Shown: positions 44,575 through 57,774, counted from the stretch's first letter. The stretch: DNA of 64,000 nt from Rugalucina vietnamica (GCA_964017185.1 OZ024871.1:62671226-62735225), one strand, 5' to 3'. The notes: a model not told the origin generated them from the letters alone. A program made the numbers and translations.

Positions 44575-45620
44575 GATATCACACTATTGCGTATCGACTC
44601 ACGTATCTACGGCGTATCAATATACGAAAGATACGTCACGCGTACGTCGTACATACGCGAGCATACGTAGCTCATACTCCTCGATACGTAGCTCATACTC
44701 CTCGATACGTAGCTCATACTCCTCATACGCCGAGGTGCTACGTTTTTTATGTGTGCACTTAAAAATTCGTAGCACGTACTTGGCAGGTCAGATACGCCGT
44801 ACATACGTCACACATACGAAAGCAACGTGGCAGGTACGCCGTAGATACGAAGCTCATAAGTTCTGATACGCCACACGTACGTCGTGGTTAACATGCAACG
44901 TAACCGTGACGTACATGTATGTACAGTGTGCCTCTCGTATCTGCTACGTATGCGTGGCGTATCCTCGACTCTCTTTTCGTATCTACGGCGTATCAGCGAC
45001 GTACGTGTGGCGCATCTCGAGTATCAATGGCGTATGTGCTACGTATGTGCTACGTACGTTTCGTTGCTGTGGAGTATGTTTGACGTATTAGGAGTATTAG
45101 GAATATTTTGTGGCGTTCCAAGAGAATCTTAATGCTTCTATATAAATGTTTTCGTTTTTCCAAAGTCATGGATCAGATGTTTCTCACGGTTTGGGGTGCC
45201 ATGCAGGGTTCTTTCGGGGCTACGCTTGGTGTAGCCTCCGTCTTTGTTCATGTCGTCTTACGGCCAGGATGGGGAGGTTGAAGATTTCCCCCTCCTACCT
45301 CATGTTTTTCTTCGGTGTTAATCTAGATTATCTAGATTTCTCCGATGGCAACAGATACGCCGCAGATAAGAATTGAACGTACTTACATACGCCGTAGATA
45401 CGTCACGTGTACTCTTCATGCGCCACACATACGTCACACGTACGTAGCACATACGCCTTGATACGTCGTACATACGAAAGTGAGTCTATACGAATATAGA
45501 TGCGTCACTGATACGCCACGAGAACGTAGCAGGAACGTCTTGCACGTACGCGGTACATACGTCGCTCGAACAAAAAATACGGCTCAGTCCTCGGCGTATC
45601 GAAATTCTCATAGATACGTG
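44575..45620. repeat. Iteron-rich segment of TACGTCGTA/GATACG motifs
   Basis: Dense degenerate copies of GATACGTCGTACATACG in both orientations at 44590-45110 and 45355-45605, including a 21-22 bp direct repeat x3 (ATACGTAGCTCATACTCCTC). A ~240 bp non-iteron block (45120-45355) lies between. The ends are only weakly complementary. It resembles the GTCGCGCGAC MITE in design. Confidence 0.6.
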
Positions 45621-46300
45621 AATGTGTGTCAGAGCTATAATTTTTTATTTGTAAAATTTCGCTGCAAACTGGTACAAAGCCGAATCGCCCTATGTGATCG
45701 AAATGAATTTACCTGGCTTGGCAAGCGAGGTTCGGCACGACTTCGGCTTTCTTGCACCACCTTGCCGGTGTCCCCAGAAAAATTGAAGATACGCGACACC
45801 GGCCATTTGACTGGATAACGTATATAGTTGTATATATCGCTTTTCTAGATAACCGTTCAGATCTACATATACGAGTAATGGTCGATTAGCCCTGACAATA
45901 GGAGAAAAAAATCAATCAAAATTTTAAAATTGCATAATTCTGTCATTATTTGGCATAAAGCTCAGGTGATCTACTCCTCAGCCCCAATCGGTATATCGAC
46001 TATGATATGCTCTGGAACAAATACGTTTTAGATATCTTGCACACAAGACTTTCAAATTTTGTTTTCAAAAGGGAATAATTCAAAACAGGGCCAGAATTCT
46101 TACCTGAAAAACAATTGGGTCATTTTTTTTTCAATGAATATGTATTTAAAATTTCAAATTCCTAGCATGCACCATTCGTTTAAGAAGTTATTAACCCACA
46201 GACTGACAGACAGACAAGCCCTAAAGCAATATGCCTTTCCAACATATCAAGTTGTTCTTTGCAGAAGTTTTATTTAATTGGACAAACGGATTTATGAAGG
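45621..46300. repeat. Remnant of another microsatellite-ended element
   Basis: 45960-46230 contains CTCAGCCCCAATCGGTATAT, a single copy of an AAATTTCAAATTCCTAGCAT core and then a GACAGACAGACA tract, the same order as the A-E families, without clear ends. Confidence 0.4.
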
Positions 46301-46679
46301 ATAGCATATATACTCAGAGGCAAAAGAATGTATACACTTTCTGATTATCCATATTTTTAATAAATTTTCACCATATTGACTTAATTTTGCACAGCATGTT
46401 TTTCACAATAAAACGATAAATGGCACTTTGAAAGGCTTGAATAGCTCTGTCGAATTTGAATTTGCATACTTTGCACGTGCACCAGATAGGGCTACTGAAT
46501 AAATCTGAAAATCTGCAATTGATTTCTCTGTTGGCATTCACAACAAAACATTATTTTTTTTTAATTTTTGATAACACGATTGAAAACTTGTCCATGCAAT
46601 ATACAGAGATTGTTTTCAGCCGTAAAGATTGAAAATTTAATTAAAACAATAATGATATATTTAACATTTTTCATTTTTG

Positions 46680-46830
46680 CTCAACACATTGATCGAGGCG
46701 GTTCTAACGATATTTTAGAGCAGAAATAAGAAAAAAATAAGTACACCCCTGCATTCCCCAAGTTTTACTATCTAAAAGTGGGTATAAAGGGGGTATACTT
46801 TTCACGGCCATGTTATCCTGGTGGTGCTAC
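46680..46830 (-). mobile_element. Relic of the P5 hairpin element without insertion
   Basis: The minus strand matches the sequences on both sides of A1 (13909-13988 and 15187-15235) continuously, giving an approximate empty site for the A1 insertion. It ends in half of the hairpin (GATCGAGGCGGTTCTAACG). Confidence 0.6.
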
Positions 46831-49147
46831 CATGTGAAGTCAACATTTTTCTAAAATGAACTTAAAAATTATGAAATACCTACATATGTAAAAAGTCCAT
46901 CAAGGGACGTTTGGGATTACAATTCAATGGCATTTAATTGACAACAATCAGCTGCAATGGAGTTCACTGGAAATGATTAACAATCATTTACCTTTTTTAA
47001 AACTTTACAAAGTTTTACCTCATCACCTGGTTTATTTCATTCCTCTAACATGTACACAAATTTTATTGTTTAGACAATGAAATTTGACAATTTCAGGTGG
47101 TTTAAACATCAATTTACCAGACACAAACGCGTTTGATTTTAAAAAGACGCAAAGATCCAGTGGTCTAACTTTAAAGGCCTAGGGAGTTTAAGGTCTGTAT
47201 CATAGTTTGGTAAGAATGTATTTTGGTATTTAGATGAGAAAAGTATTCTTAAAAGCAGCCCTATGACTCCTCTTTTAAAATCCAGAACAATATCTTCGGT
47301 CATCCTATAAGCGTTGCCATGGTTACGTAGGAAGAACCATAGATGGAGCACATTTTGCACTTTTTGGCTCATTTTGGCCATTTCTGATGATAATTTTTAA
47401 TTTACGCAACAATCAAATTAATACCTTGCATACAATGTCTGGATGATACTTCATAATTATTTCATATTAAGAAATTGTTTCTCGCATGGGCAATTGTTAA
47501 TAGTGGAAAATAAAAGTGAAAATAATGTTATTTATATGTTTTTTGAGCGTTGCCATGGCAACATTGATAAGTTGAATGAAAACGTTTCACTAGATCTTAA
47601 AATCTGGGAACATATACCTGTTATTTGTACTTCTTTTCTCATCACAATCCAAAATTCAATTTTTTACGAAAACCATTTTCACTTTCATTGAGGAGTTGTT
47701 GATTTCTCCATGATGGCAGCATATATCATTTGAAATATCACAACCAACCAATTAAATGCCTACTGTTGGTCATTTTCAAAACAAAGTTAAGAGCAAAAGA
47801 AGTATCGTGTATATTTTCTTTTACCTCTCATTAAACCTTTATTTCCCTTAAATATCAAACTTTTGCCCTTGTAATTTGAACTTTAGCGCATCTTATCCGT
47901 AGATGGATTTTTAAACAGGCTATCTCTTCACTGTGGACAGTCTTCCACTATTTATTTAGATGATCAGTGGTCCTGTAAACCTATCTTGATACCTGGTAAC
48001 TTGATACCTGGTATGAAGTTAGATACAAAACAATGTCCTTGTACATAGACCTAGGAGGACAACCCCATGCAGTCAAATACTAGTATACTGCACAGACATC
48101 AATCTTTGTCTATCCTCCTATTTCATGCAATATTTTACCTTATCATGATTCTCTCACAGGTGCCTAGACGACCTATTAAAGTTGACCTTGCCTTTAAATG
48201 GATCAAGGTCATCCAAAGGTCAAGATAATAAAGGAAACTGATGAAATGTTTGTGGCTAGTGTCTTCAAAGAAGGTTACATAGGTTACTAAGTTACATGTA
48301 TATAAAATAAAAAAATGCATCTGCTCATCCCAATAAACACAGAATCTATCTCATGTTAGGAAGTTACATGACATTCTTTCACCTAGCTATTATAAGTTAC
48401 TGGTGAACGGATGAGCATTCAGTAGCAGTAAATCCTCTGAAAAGGTAAAAGTTAGCAATGATCAGGAACCAAGTGCTATCAGAACCAAAATGCAAACCTA
48501 TATACCCAGGTGAGAAAAAACAAAAACAACATTTAGGTACTAGTACAAAGAGCTGAGTGAAAAAACAAGTGGTTACTCAGTTACGGTAACTGTTACCTGA
48601 ACTTAACTAAATATACAATGTATGACTTAAAACACACAAAAGGCACAAACAGCACAAAAAATGACACTAGAACATAACACAAATAGAACCACAACAGAAG
48701 TACATAGGCTGTCCGGAAAGTTTTGAGACTGTAACTATATCTCAGTAGCAGCTTGAGAAAATGAACTGAAATTTTACACATGAACAAGTCAACATACTGT
48801 GAGTTATTGCGGAAAATTTCATTTAATCATTTTAATATCTGCATGTTACTACTCTCAGAGCACTTTGACGTCAACAGTGTAACGTCTGTTAAAATTTTAA
48901 AGAATTTTACTGCCAATCTGATGCCTTTTCCGAGGCTTTCCGTCCCATTGGGCACTAACATTTGATACAAATATGTTACATTTGATTAATCTGAGGACAA
49001 CAGTTTATTCTAATTTAAAGAACACACTCCAGTTCTCATGTAGCCAGCTCCTAATTGCTTTACACCCATTTCAAGATTGCTACTTTTTCTCTCATACATT
49101 AGACTGTCTGTTGCCCTTTCCCCAACTAGAATTGTCAGAGGATCTGA
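46831..49147. other. Spacer without a recognised gene
   Basis: About 47955-48230 holds a decayed family A piece on the minus strand (AGTGGTCCTGTAAAC; TTGACCTTGCCTTTAAATGG). Near 48706 GGCTGTCCGGAAAGTTTTGA resembles a mariner-type end but has no partner. The small frames have no motifs. Confidence 0.35.
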
Positions 49148-50057
49148 CTATAGCCCAGCTTCTGACTTTTTTTCAAGGGTAACAATCCCAATCTAAATCT
49201 TGTTAATTTTGATGCACATAAAAAGATAGATAAGATACTGTCAATTCGTTCTAAAGAAATTGAGCGGAAACATAATTCTGATGTCAATCACGGGCCGAAA
49301 CTCCGTCAAAATTTGGCAAAAAATGACGGGGGCAACAATCCCAAGCTAGATCTTGTCAATGTTGATGTGCATACAAAATTTCATTAGATTCTGTTGATTC
49401 ATACTCAAGACATTGAGTGGAAATGAAATTCTAACGTCAATCAAGGGCCGTAGCTCTGTCAAAATTTTGCGAAAAATGACAGGCAACAATCCCAAGCTAG
49501 ATCTTGACATAATGCTGATGTGCATACAAATTTTGGTTAGATTCTGTCAATTGTTCTCAAGATATTGAGCAGAAATCCCAGCAACAATCCCAAGCTAGAC
49601 CTTGTCAATGTTGATGTGCATACAAAATTTGGTCAGATTCTGTCAATTTGTTCTCAAGATATTGAGTGGAAACGAAATTCTAAATAAATCAAGGGCTGTA
49701 ACTCTGTAAAAGTTTTGCAAAAAACGACGGGTAACAATTCCAAGCTAGGTCTTGTCAATGTTGATGTGCATACAAAATTTGGTCAGATTCTGTCAATTCG
49801 CTCTCAAGATATTGAGCGGAAACGAAATTCTGACGTAAATCAAGGGCTGTAACTCCGTCAAAATTTTGCAAGAAAAATGTGAAATGATCCCAAGCTATGT
49901 CTTGTCAATGCTGAAGTGTTTACAAAATTTGGTAAGATTTTGTCAATTTGTTCTCAAAATATTGAGTGGAAACCAAATATTCACGGAATCACGGAAAGAC
50001 GGAATGACGGAAGGACTGGGTGAATCCAGTATAGCCCCACTCCCAAAGTGGGGCTAT
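49148..50057 (+). mobile_element. Family D element D1 (~150 bp units, GGAA/GACGG microsatellite, stem-loop)
   Basis: Left end CTATAGCCCAGC; right end stem-loop TATAGCCCCAC-TCCCAAA-GTGGGGCTATA (50030-50057). Units of about 96-152 bp are anchored by AAGGGCCGTAACTC and CAATCCCAAGCTAG. A short GGAAAGACGGAATGACGG tract precedes the stem-loop. Confidence 0.8.
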
Positions 50058-50380
50058 AATTAATTTGTGCATACAAAATTTGGTCAGATTCTGTCAATTC
50101 TTTCTCAAGATATTGAGTGGAAAGGAAATTCTGACGTCAATCAAGGGCCGTAACTCAGTGGAAATATTGCCAAAAATAGTGGTTAACAATCCCAAGCCAG
50201 ATATTGTCAATATTGATGTGCATACAAAGTTTGGTCAGATTCTGTCAATTCGTTCTCAAGATATTGAGCAGAAACAAAATTATGACGTCAATCAAGGGCC
50301 GTAACTCCATCTAAATTTGCGAAAAATGACGGGCAACAATCCCAAGCTAGATCTTGTCAGTGTTAAAATGCATACAAAAG

Positions 50381-52929
50381 AAGGACGTGCATTAACGGGG
50401 TTTTCTGGCCCACCCTAAAGCGAAAAAATAAAAGTTGCTGCCCAGCATTTTATCCTACGTGTTTTAATAGATGAATGATCCAAGTGTTTTGATCTAATAT
50501 TACTTTGACTATTATGGTTGCTATGGTAACACAAAATGGCCGCCAATATGGGCAAAAGTAGAAAAATTGCCATTTTAGACCAAAATGTAGAGTTTTAACA
50601 CAGAAGTTTACATAGAGCCCAGCGAAATACCAAAAAGATGTTTTCATAGAAGATTAGTATCACTAAGATGCACAAAATGTTGAAATATCTTTTTGGTATT
50701 TAGCTGGGCTCATACCTAATTCTTAAAAAATTGCTCTGCAGAATACTTGCTTTTCACTCAAAGTAAGAAGCCATTATTATAAGGCCTGGTGACAATTAAT
50801 TCATCCCAGCAACCAAAGACATTTTCTGATGGGTCATAAATTGTTGAATGGGACCCCCTAAATACAAATACAAATTAACCCTTGTGTTATGAAGAAAAAC
50901 ATGGTTTCCATAACAACATGTATTGTATTGTATATTGTATTTCCAGCCCATTTAGTCTCCCCCCACTTTGCTATCAGGCACCAGGTAGAGTACAAGTTCT
51001 GGATACTACACAGCCAATGATCAAAATATCACTACAGCAAAATATCTCCAAAACATGGGGTATGATCATGTAGATTCCAAACTACAGCCCAGTCACGACA
51101 TGCAGTTGTACAAGATCGGCAACCACAAATATGAGTTTTTAATATGGGGGTATACCTACACAATCAAACACAACTTAGTTCCTAATTATTCTAGCTCACT
51201 GAACATGGTATCATGTTTAAGCTTATGCCCAGGTCTTTCACCTAATGACAACTGGTGTAAATTGTCTATCGTCTAATTTACATATTAATCTAATTTGCAT
51301 ATTCATGAATATTGATAGAATCATAATAGAAAATATATAACTAAAAACATTAAACACACTGATTTTAATTACAAACAGCCATTTTTGCATCATGTCGATA
51401 GGCAATACAACTTGACATGTCCTAACATGAAATAAGCCCCTATATAAGAATAAGCTCATTTGCATATTTATGAATATTTATAGAAACATAAAAATAAGAG
51501 AAAAGTCAATGAACTTCTTAGATATACTAATTTCAGTCACAAATCATTGTGGCTTGTTGTTGTCCATTGGTTATACAATTTAACATTTCCTAACCTGCAA
51601 TGGCTCAAAATGAAAATCATCTTATTTGCATATTCATGAATATCAAACTATTGGAAATTGAGGGGGGGGGGATTCAATAAAATCCGTACATATTCTACTC
51701 ACCATCACTGAAGCATGTTGTCATGGACCATTTATACCATTTGACTGTCCTATCATGCAGAATACTGTATGGCACAAATCTAGTTTGCTAACTTTGTATA
51801 TTCACGGTATGAATATTCATGCAAATAATGACACAAAGAAACAAGAAATTGAGATAAAATTTGATACAAGCCTTCAGCTTAAATATTTCAACATACTTAT
51901 TTCAATTTAAAAAAAAAATCTTTGTGGCATGTTGTTGTTGGTCAGTAATATAATTTGACTATCCTTACATACATGGGGCCTGTATGAACTTTACCATATT
52001 TGCATATTCATGAATATTGATCTGAAAATAAGATATTGAAAGAAAATTCAATCAAAACCATAAACATACTTATATTTCGGTCAAACATCAGCATTGTGGA
52101 AAGTTGTCGTTAATCAGTATTGCAATTTGCATGACCTAACATGTAATGATGAATCTATGTGAAAATTTGCATATTCACGAAGCTATTGAACCAAGGCCGT
52201 CAATCAATCTATCTGTCTACCCACATACATGTAAGTCACAGCCAAATGATCTACCCCATGTAATATCTGTCGAGTCCTAGACTTTGCTTCGTTAAAGTTT
52301 GTAATTGTGACTACTTTGGATGGTGAATAATCATAGATAATCATTAATATGCAAATAAGTTTGCATACTCATGATATTCAAATTAGATAATTTGCACAGT
52401 GTGAAAAGTTCTGTTTATAGACATTTGTTTAGTAAATGCATGTTCAATATTCTATAGCACATATGAGCTGAGTTCAGAGTGTGTTGTGGTAAACATAATT
52501 AATTTGGGGATTTTTTCTGTATTTTCTAAAGTTTTCATTAATATTCATGAATATGCAAATTAGAAATCTTGCATAACCAACAATGGCTCAGTATAAAGTT
52601 GACAGAGTATGGTTTTGATGGCATTGGACAAGTGCAATATAGGTACATGTACATCTGTAAGGCACTATACTTTTAATTCTATTCGTCAATTTCTGATGAA
52701 GCGCTTGTGTTTTCATCAATATTCATGAATAAGCGAATTTCATATTTTGCATTTTGAATGCAGATTAGGTTATAAAGCTGAGCCAAAGCATTACTTAATA
52801 GTCTTACTTTGACCATGTTAGTATTTATATAAGACTTATTACTTATTCTTTTTATTCTTTGGAACTGGAGTATGGGTGGCTATGTAAACCATGAACATAT
52901 GCATTATCCACATGCACTTTTGCAGAAAT

Positions 52930-52998
<69 letters not shown>

Positions 52999-53632
52999 CA
53001 TTAAAGAGGTCCCTCTAACCATAATGCTTCAGTAATGTACTTTTGAAAGTATGTAACGAAGATATTAATATCACAAGCCATCCCATAAACGGATATGAGT
53101 TTAGTCTCTTCTTTTTCTTGTTTTTCATTAATATTCATGAATATCGAAATGAGACACTTTTCTTTTATGGCAATTGAATATATTGACTTGTTCAGATGCA
53201 TAATTGATGCCATAGCAACATATCATGATATGGTTTGAACTGAAATTAATTTAGTTATGAAGTTCTAACAGACTTACTTTTTCAAATTGCTTTCAATGTT
53301 TTCATTAATATTTATAAATATGCAAATTAAATATAGTTTGCATAATAACACCAATTAATGCACAACAGGTGTTTAAGCTCTAAATTGATACCAATTTCAG
53401 TGGTCTACAACAAGTAAAATCCGAGATATGATCAATTTTCCCATCAGCTGATATATCTATATTGAAATTGCTTTGAATGGGTCATGACCTTTGACCCAAG
53501 GTCATTCCTATGAGAAAGGTCATACACATTTATTATTATTATTTTCATGAAGAGCAATAGCCAGGCTATATTTCACATCATTGTCACTTAGCTTGGTTGG
53601 GGGCCATTTTTTGCCTCTAATGCACGTCCCCC
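50381..53632. mobile_element. 3.25 kb element with TTCATGAATATGCAAAT repeats, inserted in family D
   Basis: Short terminal inverted repeats (GGACGTGCATTA at 50383, complement at 53619-53630) continuing imperfectly inward (CTGGCCCACCC versus the complement of GGGGGCCA). The interior has about eleven copies of an ATTCATGAATAT core 150-250 bp apart, oriented one way in the left half (51280-52170) and the other in the right half (52340-53320), several extended to ATGCAAAT. No transposase recognised. Confidence 0.6.
52931..52996. repeat. (CT)n microsatellite
   Basis: About 66 bp of uninterrupted TC/CT. Confidence 0.97.
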
Positions 53633-54694
53633 TTTGGTCAGATTCTGTCCATTCATTCCCAAGATATTGAGCGGAAATGAAATTCTGATGTCAATCAAGG
53701 GCCGTAACTCCGTCAAAATTTTGCGAAAAATGACGAGCAACAATCCCAAGTTAAATCATGTCAATGTTGTTGTGCATATAAAATTTGGTCAATTTCTGTC
53801 AATTCCTTCTCAAGATAATGATCGGAAACAAAATTCTGACGTCAATCATGGGCCGTAACTCCATCAAAATTTTGCAAACAAAATGGCGGGCAACAATCCC
53901 AAGCTAGACCTTGTCAATGTTGATGTGTATACAAAATTTGGTCAGATTTTGTCAATTTGTTCTTAAGATATTGAGCGGAAACGAAATTCTTACGTCAATC
54001 AAGGGGCGTAACTCCATCAAAATTTTGCGAAAATTGACAGGCAACGATACCAAGCTAGATCTTGTCAATGTTGATGTGCATACAAAATTTCGTAAGATTC
54101 TGTCAATTCTTTCTCGATATTGAGTCAATCAAAGGCCGAAACTCAGTAAAATATTGCCAAAAATAGTGGTTAACAATCCCAAGCCAGATATTGTCAATAT
54201 TGATGTGCATACAAAGTTTGGTCAGATTCTGTCAATTCGTTCTCAAGATAATGAGCGGAAATGAAATTATGATGTCAATCAAGGGCCGTAACTCCATATT
54301 TTTGCGAAAAATGACGGGCAACAACATTAATCCCCAGCTAGATCTTGTCAATGTTAATATGCATACAAAATTTGGTCAGATTCTGTCAATACATTTTCAA
54401 GATAATTTAAGCGGAAACAAAATTATGACGTCAATAAAGGGCCGTTACTCCATGGGCCGTAACTCCATCTAAATTTTGCGAAAAATGATGGGCAACAATC
54501 CCCAGCTAGATCTTGTCGACGTTAATATGCATACAAAATTTGGTCAGATTCTGTCCATTCATTGTCAAGATATTGAGCGGAAACGAAATTCTGATGTCAA
54601 TCACGGAATCACGGAACCAAGGAAGGACAGGGTGAATCCAGTATAGCCCCACTTTTCCAAAGCAGGGCTATAATTAACCATACCTTTGCTAAAA

Positions 54695-55110
54695 CTTTGC
54701 GGTAAGCGAACAAATAATAAATCATCCTGCTGCAAGGTTTGTGACTGGAAATTATGTTTTTGAAACTGGGAGCATGACTGGCATTCTAGGTCAACTGAAA
54801 TGGGAATCTCTTAAGAAAAGGAGGAAGGATAGTAGGCTTAAGGTCTAAAGGGTAAAGCCAGAATACCTACAGATGAACTTATCCCGAAGAAAAGGTGTTG
54901 TAGAAATCAACACTCTTTGGCTTTTCAGATACCTTCAGCTAGCAAAGAGGCGTACAAAAGTACATGTAGTTTCTTTCCACAGACTATCAGGGACTGGAAT
55001 GACCTCCCTGATTCTTTGATCTCCTTTGCTGAAATGTCTGATGACTGGGTGTCCAAGTTCGCATCTCTTGTGAGAGCCAGGGACTAATTTCCCTCCTGGC
55101 ACACCCCCCT
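54695..55110 (+). pseudogene. LINE ORF2 C-terminal fragment (5' truncated)
   Basis: The plus strand reads AARFVTGNYVFETGSMTG and LGQLKWESLKKRRKDSRLK, then, after frame breaks, PSASKEAYKSTCSFFPQTIR followed by DWNDLPDSLISFAEM and a stop at about 55085. The IRDWNxLP block is the typical C-terminal signature of CR1/Jockey-like LINE reverse transcriptases. All upstream ORF2 is absent. This is a different LINE from the one at 2060 judging by sequence. Non-functional. Confidence 0.75.
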
Positions 55111-55114
55111 GGTG

Positions 55115-55855
55115 CACCCTGTATACCGTTGATGCAACTGAATATGTTACGGCACAGATTGATGCAACATTTCACAAGGTTAGTGAGGAATGTAAAACGG
55201 TAAGCTGACGATTATTTAAATTTTACATGCATTAATGTGACGATGTCGAGTCGTGAATTTTAGGGAAACCACAGTAAGGATGCCTTCATTTTTTGCCATA
55301 AGTAGTTCGTTAAAAAACCTTATCTTGTGACAGAAAATATACATTTTATTGGAGAAATATGCCACCAGAGACACGAAAATTGATTACGTTTGCTAATTGC
55401 TCGAATTCTTCATCATCGTTTGTCATTGTCAAAGTTTCGGTATGTACCGGAATCATTCCTTTTTTCATACCACCAAAAAACAATCATGAACTCAATCCGA
55501 CTTTTGCACAATACGGTGTTAACACACCTAGATTGGAACGTTTGGGAAACAACGTACGTCAATGTGTCCATTGCCTTGATGCAAGCTACGTCTAAGATGT
55601 GTTGTTAAAGAATGAGGCTACGTACGGCGGATTTTAGGACAAAAAATGATATTTCTTACGGCGGACAATTTCGCAGAATGGAACATCTGCTTGAGTGAGC
55701 GGGTCTAGGCAATTTTTGCATGTATTCCTTACATACACGCCCCACGGGCTTTAAAAACATGTTGTTTGATTTGACGATGGCTTCAAACGTCCAAATCAAC
55801 AATTTTTAGACATGTTGGACAGAGCCACCGCGTCCGGGTTGTTAATCAGTGTTCC
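55115..55855 (+). repeat. Left arm of 3.4 kb inverted repeat IR-B
   Basis: About 740 bp, inverted relative to 57775-58490 with visible divergence. It begins inside the LINE 3' UTR (GTATACCGTTGATGCAACTG) and includes an ATG exon candidate at 55359. Confidence 0.8.
55359..55595 (+). CDS. Candidate exon MPPETRKLITF..., conserved in both IR-B arms
   Basis: A 78-codon frame starting MPPETRKLITFANCSNSS. After codon 27 a GTATGT splice-donor-like site follows (TTTCG/GTATGTACC), but the frame stays open beyond it through FIPPKNNHELNPTFAQYGVN and TPRLERL. The inverted copy starting at 58245 (minus) keeps MPPETRKLI, SSSFV, PPKHNHEL, TFAQ and GVNTPRL in the same frame, with one stop. Conservation may simply reflect recent duplication. 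No domain recognised. Confidence 0.35.
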   Translation: MPPETRKLITFANCSNSSSSFVIVKVSVCTGIIPFFIPPKNNHELNPTFAQYGVNTPRLERLGNNVRQCVHCLDASYV

Positions 55856-56393
55856 GAGAAAATAAGTGTCTTTAGCGAGCATACTACAAACTCCTGTCGC
55901 CTCGGTGCCCTTTACCCACGCTCTCAACTTCCAAAAACAACTCATTGTTTTTTTTTCTATGAAATGGTTGTCTGGCATCCGCGACATTTCGTCGAAAATT
56001 ACATTTGTCGAAAATGTCCGCATGCCCAGACCTTTTAGGCCCTCCCAGGGGTTTTGGGGATTCAGGGAGAAGGGCTTTTTATTTTCAGAGATTTGGGGAG
56101 AAGGGTCATTTATTTTAAGGAATTTGGTGAGAAAGCATAACTTTTGGGGGTTTTCGGGAGCAGGGAGCAGGGAGCTGAGGAAAAACATTTTAGGGAGCTG
56201 AGGAGACGGTCATTTTTCTTTCAGGGAGCATGGCGCAGGGGTGGGGGGCTCACCTTTACCCTAACCCTAGTGGTTGGTGGCTCAAAATGTGGACCTATAT
56301 GCTAGACTAGTCTTCTACGGAATAATCTCAAAATTTTGCGGTGAATATTTTTGAAGTTACAACATTTTCGACATTTTAACATGTCATGCATCG

Positions 56394-56511
56394 GGTTGTC
56401 TGTTAGCCCTAGCGTCTGTGTATATGTGTAAACCGTTTCAAGCTTTTAATTACTTTTCTGACGAAAACAGTCATGCTGCATTATAAGACTTATAAGGGCT
56501 AACAGACAACC
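56394..56511. mobile_element. 118 bp MITE
   Basis: Terminal inverted repeats GGTTGTCTGTTAGCCCT and its complement (56495-56511). Confidence 0.7.
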
Positions 56512-56551
56512 ATTTGATGGAAAATCTAATAAGTTCGTTTTTTTGGAAGTG

Positions 56552-56740
56552 GGGAGCGCGATGGCGTAATGGTAGAATAGGGCACCAGAGTGAGAGGTTC
56601 TGGATTTGATACCTACCTTCACCGTGTAGTTTGCTTGAGAAAGACACAATATTCTGCTTCTATAGCCAGGGTGGCCCGGTCTAATCACCTCCAATAAACA
56701 GTCCAGGAGGCATATTGCACATCAAAGGCTTATCTTATCT
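56552..56740 (+). mobile_element. tRNA-derived SINE, 189 bp
   Basis: A box TGGCGTAATGGTAGA and B box-like GGTTCTGGATTTGATACC in correct order, ending in a TTATC-type tail and flanked by AAGTG (56547-56551, 56741-56745). Part of its body (GACACAATATTCTGCTTCTA) recurs alone at 57440. Confidence 0.65.
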
Positions 56741-57774
56741 AAGTGATTATGGGGTCATTAGTCTTTACCTCGAAGGGGCCACTCAAAGGTAACTTTGATA
56801 TAATTGAGAAGTGTTGAATGTGAGACTTGATAAAACATAAAAAAAGGATTTTATTGAATTCGAAACAAAAAAATAAATAAAATAAAACAAAATAAATAAA
56901 AAAATAAATAAATATAAATGATAATTTTGTCAAACCTGGCTGCTTGTTTTGGGCCGATTGTTTTCTTGTTCCAATGCTGAAATAACCAAACTTCTTGATA
57001 TAGTTTCTAAAAAGATTCAACTGGAGAAGTGTTTATGAATATTATTTGAATAATAATAATTATTATTAAATCCTGAGTCTGAATAGAAATAAATGTGCAA
57101 TGTCACAATGCACATATAGGTTCCGTTTTTATCACTTATTTAATAAATGATATCCAAACAATTCTGTCATAAATTTAACAGGGGGACTTGTCACTCTAAT
57201 GGTCTAACAAAATGAAGTGCCATCAAAGTGTATTATTTTGGTGAATGGCCATCTGTTTTTCACACCTTCTGCAAACCATCATGATTTTTTATGCTCAATG
57301 TCTTCCACTAAGTATGTGTTTGTTTTGCATCTGTCAAAATGTGTGAAAATCCTTATTTTAATGTAAATTGGTTTTATGACAGTTTTCCTTAGCAATCACC
57401 CATGCAACATTCATTCATTTAATATGCAAACTGGATTAAAGACACAATATTCTGCTTCTAAACTGTAAAAAGTGCTATTTAACACACAACTAAAGTTTGT
57501 GCATCCTTTAAAAAGAAAATGCTTTGTTTGAAATGAAAAATATTTGAAAAAAGAAGAAGAAACAAAAACAGTTCTTTATTTCTGTATTTGCCACAAAGAG
57601 GCAAATAATGACAATAATCATCTTCTTTAGAGTTCTGTATTTCATTGATTTTAATTCCCCTTTCAGTGGCCCCTACCTGTAAAGCAGCCCATGTCTTACC
57701 TGTGATTTCTTATCAGTTGTCTGCTGAAGGTCGTTAGGGTGTTATGCAATGCAAAATGTGTCTTTAAGTCCCCA

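Larger units (their letters stand above)
50061..54672 (+). mobile_element. Family D element D2, split by a 3.25 kb insertion
   Basis: D units run from 50061 to 50380 and resume at 53633, with the phrase GCATACAAAA / TTTGGTCAGATTC cut between them; the array ends with the D stem-loop at 54642-54672 (TATAGCCCCAC...GCAGGGCTATA). It abuts D1 head to tail. Confidence 0.75.

Noticed and set aside
48706-48790. Mariner-type end (CTGTCCGGAAAGTTTT)
   Set aside because: No inverted partner or transposase remnant found within several kb.
55796-56201. Opposed frames of 111-130 codons
   Set aside because: Overlap on both strands over a GGGAG/TTTTGGGGA-rich segment; no motif supports either.
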